A DNA stretch of 21,984 nt from a virus. Each line of letters starts with the position of its first letter. Position 1 is the stretch's first letter. Position numbers and translations under genes: made by a program. Where the stretch lies: the IMG/VR virus record IMGVR_UViG_3300042197_000465, positions 1 through 21,984 of that record. One strand, given 5' to 3'. Of the stretch, positions 12,536-17,889 are shown piece after piece. The notes below the pieces were generated by a model. The model was not told the origin of the DNA and searched no databases. It saw only the letters and a program-made list of their open reading frames with translations.

Positions 12536-13662
12536 AGGTAGGTCACCACTCGAACGTAACCATCACCACCGTCACCGCCAGCGCCTGAGTCGAACGCGCC
12601 GCGTGAGGCCGCGCCGCCACCGCCACCGCCACCTGGGTAGCCGCCTGCACCCCCTGCGCCTGCCGCGCTTGCGCTTTGACCGCCACCACCGCCGCCTGAA
12701 CCGCCAACAACATATCCGGCTGCTGCGTCAGGTCCATTGCCGCCTGCCGCACCCGCAACGCCGGCAGTACCGCCGCCCCCAAAATTTGACGAAATGTCAG
12801 CAGTCAGCGCTGCGCCGCCTAAGCCACCTTGCCGACCGTCTCTGTCTATGCCCGAAACGGACGACCAACCACCGCCACCACCACCGCCGCCCGGTCTAAA
12901 GCCGCCCCGACCGCCTTCTGCACTTGTTGCAGAAGCAGAGCCCAGCCCGCCCGTCGCTGAGTAAAAAGTTAAGCTTGTTGATGATGCGTAAAGGTAAACC
13001 GCGTCGATGGCGTTGTAAGTCACCGACGCTGCGCTTATGATTGTCCCGCCATTTCCTCCGCGAGCAACGTAACCTACAAACGCTGAGTCAGACCCTTTTG
13101 TACCAACGATTCCGGCAGATGCGTTTGTTGAAATCCCGGCACCGCCCGCACCGCCGCCTCCAACGGTTACAGTTTCGGTGGCGTTTAAGGCATTTGCCGG
13201 AAGAGATATGGCCATTCTTGACGCAGCCGCCCCGCCTCCGCCGCCAGCCGCAGTCAACGCAGCGGTATCGTTACGTCCGCCCGAGGCGCCTCCGCCTCCA
13301 CCGCCGTACATCAGCACCTCAACAAACCTCGCCCCTGTGGGCTTCGTCCATGTCGATGTGCCAACGGTTGTGAACTCTTGAATGTCGACCGGCCCGGTGG
13401 ATGTGCCGGGGTCGTTCAAAACGATGTTGTAGACGGTTTTATTGTTGTAGCCCGTTGCGACTATGATCGCGTAGTACAGACCGTTGGCAGCGTAAAAAGC
13501 GTACTTGCCTTCAGAGTCAGAAGTAAGCGGGTTACTGGCTGGTGTAAAAACGATGTCCGAGTACAGCGTTGCCAGCGTGCCGTCAGCCTGATAGACGAAT
13601 ATCGACGCGCCAGCTATTGGCGTGTCAAACGGCGACAGGATGACATCATAGAAGCTCTGCAT
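12532..13662 (-). CDS. Glycine-rich adhesin-like virion protein with fibre-type N-terminal domain (376 aa)
   Basis: Residues about 5-85 resemble the anchoring domain of the tail fibre at 8044-9522: P-I-A-G-A-S-I-F-V-Y, LATLYSD, T-P-x-S-N-P-L-x-x-D-S-E-G-K-Y. Residue about 95 starts FTTVGTSTWTKPTGARFVEV and then enters long glycine runs (seven- and eight-Gly stretches separated by short polar loops) to the end (GDGGDGYVRVVTYL). 'TWTKPxGaxxVxVxxxGGGGGG' is the usual opening of phage glycine-rich domains, related in style to polyglycine-sandwich adhesins such as S16 gp38. Host attachment is inferred. ATG 13662 has GGGAG 7 nt upstream and overlaps the previous gene by 17 bp. The location between decoration-like genes and neck genes is unusual for an adhesin. 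Confidence 0.82.
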   Translation of the reverse strand: MQSFYDVILSPFDTPIAGASIFVYQADGTLATLYSDIVFTPASNPLTSDSEGKYAFYAANGLYYAIIVATGYNNKTVYNIVLNDPGTSTGPVDIQEFTTVGTSTWTKPTGARFVEVLMYGGGGGGASGGRNDTAALTAAGGGGGAAASRMAISLPANALNATETVTVGGGGAGGAGISTNASAGIVGTKGSDSAFVGYVARGGNGGTIISAASVTYNAIDAVYLYASSTSLTFYSATGGLGSASATSAEGGRGGFRPGGGGGGGGWSSVSGIDRDGRQGGLGGAALTADISSNFGGGGTAGVAGAAGGNGPDAAAGYVVGGSGGGGGGQSASAAGAGGAGGYPGGGGGGGAASRGAFDSGAGGDGGDGYVRVVTYL

Positions 13663-13831
13663 CCTTTTGCTCCCGGCGACGGCGCGGTCGCAGCTCGTTT
13701 ACCGGCTCCGGTGCCGGTTGTTCGCCCGGAGTATACCGCTCCCAGCCGTGTTTTTCATCATGCTCGGCTTCAAGGTCAAGCGATGCGATTTTTTCCCCGT
13801 GGACCGGGTGCTTCAAGTAGATGAGTGGCAT
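13646..13831 (-). CDS. Conserved small phage protein, 61 aa, function unknown
   Basis: MPLIYLKHPVHGEKIASLDL leads into E-A-E-H-D-E-K-H-G-W-E-R-Y and a basic tail (ELRPRRRREQKDAE). The short 'KHPxHGxKxAxxxxEAexDExxGWxRY' pattern is common in phage head-neck clusters. The role is unknown. The start at 13831 is chosen because the in-frame extension to 13870 would run through the hairpin and overlap the upstream stop. No clear Shine-Dalgarno precedes the ATG; the UUCG hairpin ends 9 nt upstream, so its structure may matter for initiation. Confidence 0.7.
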   Translation of the reverse strand: MPLIYLKHPVHGEKIASLDLEAEHDEKHGWERYTPGEQPAPEPVNELRPRRRREQKDAELL

Positions 13832-13840
13832 AGGTGTAGA

Positions 13841-13860
13841 GCGGGGGCCGAAGCCCCCGC
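13841..13860 (-). terminator. GC-rich UUCG-tetraloop hairpin after the second decoration-like gene
   Basis: On the - strand GCGGGGGC-TTCG-GCCCCCGC is a perfect 8-bp stem with a UUCG loop. It lies between the stop at 13867 and the ATG at 13831. It is not followed by a T tract, so it may be a weak attenuator, an RNA-processing or stability element, or a translation-modulating structure rather than a classical terminator. Confidence 0.7.
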
Positions 13861-13866
13861 TGGTTA

Positions 13867-14226
13867 TCAAGCAGCCGCCATGATGACCCAGTTGGTGCCG
13901 TCTTCACAGACCAGCGTTGCAAACTTGCCAGCGGTAGCGGCCAGAATGGCCGTGCCCGCCGTGCCAGAGTTCAACGGCTTGACGTTAGACGACGCCGAGA
14001 TCACCGTGTAGGTACCCGACAGGTTTTTGATGGTGACGGTCCGACCGATGTAGTCGGCCCCGCTGGGCAACGTCACCGTGACGTTGGCAGCAGAACCGTT
14101 ACAGATCACATAGTTCTCCTCATCGCCCAGCGTGAAGCTGGCGGTCTTGGTGACCGGAGCGTTGAGGTAGAGCGCTGTGAGAGCAGGGTCGGAGTACGCC
14201 ACGCCAACGGGTTTGTTATTGGACAT
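13867..14226 (-). CDS. Beta-rich decoration-like virion protein (119 aa)
   Basis: The C-terminal 90 residues (ASFTLGDEENYVICNGSAAN, VTVTLPSGADYIGRTVTIKN, then LVCEDGTNWVIMAA) form a small beta domain of a type common at the ends of phage fibres and in capsid-associated proteins. The first 25 residues (SNNKPVGVAYSDPALTALYL) are a probable attachment arm. It lies second after the coat gene in the late operon, where head decoration or stabilisation proteins are usually found, and is separated from the next gene by a hairpin. ATG 14226 has AAAGGAG 7 nt upstream. Decoration is an inference from position and size; a fibre-derived domain is the alternative. Confidence 0.72.
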   Translation of the reverse strand: MSNNKPVGVAYSDPALTALYLNAPVTKTASFTLGDEENYVICNGSAANVTVTLPSGADYIGRTVTIKNLSGTYTVISASSNVKPLNSGTAGTAILAATAGKFATLVCEDGTNWVIMAAA

Positions 14227-14238
14227 GACGTAACTCCT

Positions 14239-14646
14239 TTAGGCGATCTTGTAGACCGTGTACGCGCCTTCCGCAGTCTTGCGGAACCGGAACGCTGCGC
14301 TCGAGGTAACAGCAACCGCAACGAAGGCGTTGCCGCCATCGGTGAGGCCAGTCGCCGTAGCCAGCGTGACGGCACCGCTCGACGTACCGATGTTGACCAG
14401 GTTCAGATCAAACGTGCTGCCAACAGTAGCGTTGGGCAGCGCCGCGTCGATCAGAGCAGCGGTCGGCAGCGTGTAGGTCGCAGCAGAGGTCGAGGGGTTA
14501 GCCACCAGCATACCGCCCAGAATCTGAGCAGCAGTCAGGGTCGCTGTGGAGGTTGCGGTCTGCGGTGCGTCAGCGTAGCCCATCGTGGTTTCTGCACGAT
14601 TGCCTGCGCCGAGTTGATAACCGCCTGCACCATTAGGAAGAGCCAT
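14239..14646 (-). CDS. Head decoration-like protein immediately after coat (135 aa)
   Basis: MALPNGAGGYQLGAGNRAET begins a flexible N-terminus. A beta-rich domain follows, dominated by Ala/Thr/Ser/Val: TLTAAQILGGMLVANPST, TYTLPTAALIDAALPNATVG, STFDLNLVNIGT, FRFRKTAEGAYTVYKI. Low charge, no Cys and a position directly after the coat gene suggest an abundant virion protein. ATG 14646 has AAGGA 8 nt upstream. It is separated from coat by a UUCG hairpin, so its level relative to coat may be set at that structure. It shares its general style, but no obvious sequence identity, with the next protein. Confidence 0.72.
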   Translation of the reverse strand: MALPNGAGGYQLGAGNRAETTMGYADAPQTATSTATLTAAQILGGMLVANPSTSAATYTLPTAALIDAALPNATVGSTFDLNLVNIGTSSGAVTLATATGLTDGGNAFVAVAVTSSAAFRFRKTAEGAYTVYKIA

Positions 14647-14671
14647 GATTCAATCCTTTCAAAATTTGGTG

Positions 14672-14691
14672 AAAGGGGCCGAAGCCCCTTT
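14672..14691 (-). terminator. UUCG-tetraloop hairpin after the coat gene
   Basis: On the - strand AAAGGGGC-TTCG-GCCCCTTT is a perfect 8-bp stem with a UUCG loop, 3 nt after the coat stop (14694-14696). The 3' side of the stem ends in three T but no longer T tract follows, so partial termination or 3'-end protection of the coat mRNA is more likely than full termination. Confidence 0.7.
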
Positions 14692-14693
14692 GT

Positions 14694-15896
14694 TTAGCCC
14701 CACATCCGCACAGCCATCTGCGGACGGATCACCGAGTAGCCGTAGAGCACGTCAACCCGGCAAGGCATACGGTCGTTGTTGATGTCGTACTGACGCACGA
14801 CACGCAGACTGATGCCATTGTGGACTTGACGGCTGGCCATGTCGACACCCTGCGGCATCACCAGATCGGCCGTCGCGAACGTGATGGCGTCGCGATGATA
14901 GATCAGGTTCTGCGGGTACTGGGTGCTGGCGCTTCCCAAGAAAGTCACAACTGCCGAGGCTTGCGGGAACGAATCCACGGTCGCCAGAGCTTGGCTGGCG
15001 GTGTAGATCGCCGGGCTCACGCTCACCGTGTAGGCGCCGCCCGATGCGGTGGCGTCAGCGGTGGCGACGAACTGCTGGAGCGAGCCAGTCGACTCACGGG
15101 TCTGGGGGTTGACCGAATAGACGCTCGCGATGGTGAACACGTCACCCTTCTTGATCGTCTGCGAACCCGTTCCGGTGATGGCGATGCTGGTGGCGCCTTG
15201 GCTAGACACGGTCGTGGTGACAGTGTGGGCGCCAGTGCGCGTGCCGGTCGTATGCTGCTTGATCGACTGGCTCATGTTGAGCTCTTCGTAGCCCAGAATG
15301 CCTTCGCCCATCAGACCAGACTTGAACTGCTTGCTGATCGTCGACACCGGGTTGAACAAGCCCTTCATGCCCTCAACCAGCGCCGCGTTGGCCGCCGGGT
15401 TGACGGTCGCGTAGCGAGGCGACATGACCGCAGCCGCTTCGTTCAGCTTCTGTTGAGCTTGCAACAGCACCAAGCTGGTACCAGGAGTGGTGCCAGGCGT
15501 GCCAACCGACTGGAAGATGTTTTGGAACGAGTTCGCCACGTCCGCGTCGATACTGGAGGCCAACTGGCTGATCCGGGGCTTGAGAACCCGCTCAGCGAAG
15601 TCGTCCAACTGCATCGTCAGTTCGGCGGTGGTGAAGTTGACGCCGATGTGCTTCTGGCTGGCAACGGTCAGCGTGGTGTACTGCTCGTTGTCGTCCTGCA
15701 CTTGCAGCGCCGCACCATCAGTCACCAGAGCGCGGTCCGGCAGACGGATACGGAGAGTTGAACCAATCTTCGCACCTTCTTGGGCGAAGCTCGAGTCGTA
15801 CTGCCGATTTACAGTACGGGTGATCACAAGGTTGTTCTCGAGAATTTCGAGAATTTTCCTCGTGATCATGTCAATCGTTAAGAGACTGTTGCTCAC
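14694..15896 (-). CDS. Major capsid protein, P22 coat family (400 aa)
   Basis: The N-terminus (SNSLLTIDMITRKILEILEN, then VNRQYDSSFAQEGAKIGSTL and RIRLP) is typical of P22-type coat proteins with an HK97 fold. A central beta-rich insertion (about 240-320, starting ITGTGSQTIKKGDVFTIASV) matches the I-domain region of P22 gp5. The end (PQGVDMASRQVHNGISLRVV ... CRVDVLYGYSVIRPQMAVRM) is also family-like. P22 gp5 is 430 aa. I chose GTG 15896 because AGGTGA lies 5-6 nt upstream and relatives begin M-x-N-x-L-L-T; the alternative GTG 15905 adds three residues and has no ribosome binding site. The gene is separated from its scaffold by an antisense HNH gene. Confidence 0.92.
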   Translation of the reverse strand: MSNSLLTIDMITRKILEILENNLVITRTVNRQYDSSFAQEGAKIGSTLRIRLPDRALVTDGAALQVQDDNEQYTTLTVASQKHIGVNFTTAELTMQLDDFAERVLKPRISQLASSIDADVANSFQNIFQSVGTPGTTPGTSLVLLQAQQKLNEAAAVMSPRYATVNPAANAALVEGMKGLFNPVSTISKQFKSGLMGEGILGYEELNMSQSIKQHTTGTRTGAHTVTTTVSSQGATSIAITGTGSQTIKKGDVFTIASVYSVNPQTRESTGSLQQFVATADATASGGAYTVSVSPAIYTASQALATVDSFPQASAVVTFLGSASTQYPQNLIYHRDAITFATADLVMPQGVDMASRQVHNGISLRVVRQYDINNDRMPCRVDVLYGYSVIRPQMAVRMWG

Positions 15897-15900
15897 GGTT

Positions 15901-15930
15901 TTCACCTATTAAAGAAAGTTGTGATAAGAT
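15901..15930 (+). promoter_or_regulatory. Possible weak promoter for the HNH gene
   Basis: TTCACC (15901-15906) and TGATAAGAT (TG extension plus TAAGAT at 15925-15930) are spaced 18 bp and point toward the + strand HNH gene. Each box matches the sigma70 consensus at 4 of 6 positions, so this is a weak candidate only. It overlaps the coat translation-initiation region on the other strand. Confidence 0.25.
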
Positions 15931-15961
15931 TACCTTGTGCAGACACCAAAGGAGGCACACC

Positions 15962-16591
15962 ATGAACAGCGTCTTTATGAACGGAATCGAATTTCGATTG
16001 TTTGATCACTTGTACGCCGTATCTCGATGCGGAAAAGTTCTCAGAGCGAACACCCTTTACACGCCAAATGTGCGGCCCGACGGCTACTTGTCTGCCGGGC
16101 GACGCCGATTGGTCCACCGTATGGTTGCAAAATGCTGGCTGCCCACATTTAGCCCGGAATTGCAAGTGCACCACATTAATGGCAATCCTGCGGACAATCG
16201 AGCCGAAAACCTTGAATGCCTCACCCAACGAGATCACATGGTTATGCGCCATGCCGACCATTTGGAAAGATTTAGTCGGTACGAACGCACGCCCGAAGTG
16301 CGGGAAAAGTTGCGGCAGGCACGGCTTGGCAGCGTGACATCTGAAGAAACCAAAGCCAAACAGCGAGCCGCTTTGCTTGGGCGCAAGCGTCCGTACTTTA
16401 AGCGTGCGGGACACAGCGAAGAGTCGAAACGGCAACGCAGCCTCAATCACCCTCGCAACACGGGTTGCAGGGTGCTTGGAGTTGAGTACCGCTCCTTCGC
16501 AGAAGCCGCTAAAGCTACAGGCATTCACAGGTTTACGATTCGCAAAAGGTGTCTTTCTGAGAACTTTCCTGACTACCAGGTCATTGACTGA
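15962..16591 (+). CDS. Free-standing HNH homing endonuclease with NUMOD domains (209 aa), antisense to the late operon
   Basis: Domains in order: a NUMOD4-like N-terminus (IEFRLFDHLYAVSRCGKVLR, 9-28), an HNH_3 nuclease core with H52 and VHHINGNPADNRAENLECLT (69-88; H70, H71, N79 and N83 are likely metal or DNA contacts), a basic NUMOD3-like region (about 107-165, with EVREKLRQARLG, SEETKAKQRAALLGRK and SEESKRQRSLN), and a C-terminal NUMOD1/helix-turn-helix (VLGVEYRSFAEAAKATGIHR). This is the architecture of phage homing endonucleases. ATG 15962 is fixed by AAAGGAGG (15948-15955). It is the only + strand gene in the late region, and its stop overlaps the end of the scaffold gene by 11 bp. No intron is evident: both flanking genes look complete. 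Confidence 0.92.
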   Translation: MNSVFMNGIEFRLFDHLYAVSRCGKVLRANTLYTPNVRPDGYLSAGRRRLVHRMVAKCWLPTFSPELQVHHINGNPADNRAENLECLTQRDHMVMRHADHLERFSRYERTPEVREKLRQARLGSVTSEETKAKQRAALLGRKRPYFKRAGHSEESKRQRSLNHPRNTGCRVLGVEYRSFAEAAKATGIHRFTIRKRCLSENFPDYQVID

Positions 16592-17357
16592 GTCGAGCTT
16601 GCATTTTCCTGATCTGACGCTGCCGTTCGGCTTCAATCCAGTCGCTGACCGACATTTCTTTGACAGACCGGGGATCGGTCGTATCGAACTTCGGTGCGGT
16701 CGAACGGTTTGAAGACACAGGCGCGATCGGATCAGGCGCTTTGGTTGATTTGCGGACAACGGGCGGATTGTCGGCCAGTTTGGCTTCGATCTTCCCGATC
16801 TCTTTGGCCTGCAAGAACGGCGGCAGTTGAGCGATCCGGTTGGCTTCTTTCGGGTTGGCACCGAGGTGATACGCGATGTCCGGCCCCATGTCAGACGCTT
16901 GGATCGTTTGCGCCATCACGGTCGTAATACGCAGACTCGGGTTGTAGACGACTTGTTCAAAGTCTTCGTACTTGTCCCGGGCCGCTTCTTCACGCTCCGC
17001 ATAACCTTCCAGCAGTTGAGACTGTTGGCGCTCAAGATCGCGTTGCTGGATCAGTTCTTGAGCCTTCTTCTCAGCCAGCGCTTGCGCGTAGGCGTCGACG
17101 GACTCGAACTGGTCAGCAGGCGGAACATCTTGAGGCACCGACGGAGTCTGGGGCTGCTGGCGCGTTTGGCGCTCCCATCGTCGCTGCTCTTTCGCAAGCC
17201 TCTTGCGTACAATTTCGTCCAGCTCTTCTTGAGTGAACGTCTTGGCCGGCGTATCGGGTTCGGCAGCCGCTTGGGTAGGCTGCTCAGGCAGTTGGTCCGA
17301 GGCCGTCTCGGGGGCTGCCGGCGCGGGGGTTGAATCCGCTGTGAGATTGTTTTCCAT
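16581..17357 (-). CDS. Scaffolding protein (258 aa)
   Basis: An acidic Pro/Ala/Thr-rich N-terminus (about 1-38) precedes KTFTQEELDEIVRKRLAKEQ and RRWERQ (39-64), the typical head of phage scaffold proteins. Gln/Glu-rich helices follow, and the end is basic (SVSDWIEAERQRQIRKMQAR), where P22-type scaffolds bind the coat. P22 gp8 is 303 aa. The gene lies between portal-side genes and coat, as expected, apart from the inserted HNH gene. ATG 17357 is preferred over GTG 17390: the latter falls inside the leader hairpin and lacks a ribosome binding site. A weak GAGTGG precedes the ATG. Its expression is probably boosted by the promoter at 17405-17432. Confidence 0.88.
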   Translation of the reverse strand: MENNLTADSTPAPAAPETASDQLPEQPTQAAAEPDTPAKTFTQEELDEIVRKRLAKEQRRWERQTRQQPQTPSVPQDVPPADQFESVDAYAQALAEKKAQELIQQRDLERQQSQLLEGYAEREEAARDKYEDFEQVVYNPSLRITTVMAQTIQASDMGPDIAYHLGANPKEANRIAQLPPFLQAKEIGKIEAKLADNPPVVRKSTKAPDPIAPVSSNRSTAPKFDTTDPRSVKEMSVSDWIEAERQRQIRKMQARLSQ

Positions 17358-17376
17358 TTTCCACTCTGGCGAGCAC

Positions 17377-17393
17377 CTGGTGAACCGCACCAG
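17377..17393 (-). promoter_or_regulatory. 5'-leader stem-loop of the scaffold-coat transcript
   Basis: CTGGTG-CGGTT-CACCAG is a perfect 6-bp stem with a 5-nt loop. It lies about 5 nt inside the start predicted from the promoter at 17405-17432 and 19 nt before the scaffold ATG. A stem so close to the 5' end could protect the mRNA from decay, as known for ompA-type leaders; this role is inferred. Confidence 0.5.
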
Positions 17394-17404
17394 TACGGTG
17401 TAGA

Positions 17405-17432
17405 TTTATACAGTATTTCGGTCGGCTGTCAA
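17405..17432 (-). promoter_or_regulatory. Near-consensus sigma70 promoter before scaffold and coat
   Basis: On the - strand TTGACA (17432-17427, 6 of 6) and TATAAA (17410-17405, 5 of 6) are separated by 16 bp in a locally AT-rich spot. Transcription should start near 17398, about 40 nt before the scaffold ATG. The TGA stop of the upstream 50-aa gene lies inside the -35 box. This is the best promoter I see in the window. Confidence 0.75.
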
Positions 17433-17581
17433 GCAGATTCTGCGGGCGGCTGCACCTGCTGCTCGACCTGCGCTCGCAACTTCTGCCAGATCGCAACGGA
17501 CACTTCCAGCGGTAGCTTGCCCAGCCCCATCGCAATGATGTTGGCTTCTTCGACCGTGATCTTGATCGTGAACTCTTGCAT
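17429..17581 (-). CDS. Small conserved phage protein, 50 aa, function unknown
   Basis: MQEFTIKITVEEANIIAMGL, then GKLPLEVSVAIWQKLRAQVE and a short Gln/Pro-rich tail. The sequence reads as a beta strand followed by helices; 'FxIxIxxeEaNiIxxALgxLPxevsxxlixkLxxQ' is a pattern I associate with short phage proteins in many genomes, with no assigned function. ATG 17581 shares a base with the preceding stop (TGATG), so it is translated by coupling. Its last codons overlap the -35 box of the scaffold promoter. Confidence 0.8.
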   Translation of the reverse strand: MQEFTIKITVEEANIIAMGLGKLPLEVSVAIWQKLRAQVEQQVQPPAESA

Positions 17582-17886
17582 CATGCCGCCCAAGGGAGTC
17601 CGTTAGCGGTGGTTGGGTTCAGTTGCTTCTCGACCTTGGCAGTCAGTCCTGCTTCGATCTCGGCCTTCTGATCGCCCAAAGACTCATAGACCCAGCCCAG
17701 CACGATTTCCTCGGTCAGTTGATCGTAGGGGATGAATCCGGGTTCGTCGGGGTTGTTTAGGTAGGTGGTTGTGCCACCGTGGGAGGCTGATGCAGAGTCC
17801 TGCTGTGCGGTGCAAGCCCACGCCACGTTGATGACAAAACCCGTGTCGGTGGTGCGGGTCATGTTCTGGATAGTCCAAGTGATCAT
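17581..17886 (-). CDS. Conserved phage protein, 101 aa, function unknown
   Basis: WTIQNMTRTTDTGFVINVAW forms the first beta strands, then a Ser/Gly/Thr loop, an F-I-P-Y-D-Q-L-T-E-E-I-V-L-G-W-V segment and a terminal GLPW. 'W-x-I-x-x-x-x-R-x-x-x-x-G-x-V ... FIPYexLTExxVlxWV ... GxPW' is a pattern I associate with a widespread small phage protein of unknown function, usually encoded with fibre or head genes. ATG 17886 has GAGG 8 nt upstream and follows the fibre-like gene's stop by 3 nt. It is coupled by TGATG to the 50-aa gene. A virion or assembly role is inferred from location only. Confidence 0.8.
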   Translation of the reverse strand: MITWTIQNMTRTTDTGFVINVAWACTAQQDSASASHGGTTTYLNNPDEPGFIPYDQLTEEIVLGWVYESLGDQKAEIEAGLTAKVEKQLNPTTANGLPWAA

Positions 17887-17889
17887 GGT

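Noticed and set aside
14820-15761. 313-codon open frame on the + strand antisense to the coat gene
   Set aside because: The protein is Arg/His/Gly-rich with no domain, no ribosome site is evident, and the opposite strand encodes a clear P22-type coat. The open frame follows from the coat's GC-rich codons.
15902-16861. 319-codon - strand frame spanning the HNH and scaffold genes
   Set aside because: It is out of frame with scaffold and antisense to a clear HNH/NUMOD protein; its sequence is low in plausibility and crosses two better-supported genes.
748-17000. Prophage or lysogeny genes (integrase, CI-like repressor, attachment sites)
   Set aside because: None seen on either strand; the HNH enzyme is a homing endonuclease, not a recombinase.
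17357-17390. GTG 17390 as scaffold start
   Set aside because: It lies within the leader hairpin, close to the predicted transcription start, without a ribosome site; ATG 17357 gives a normal scaffold N-terminus.
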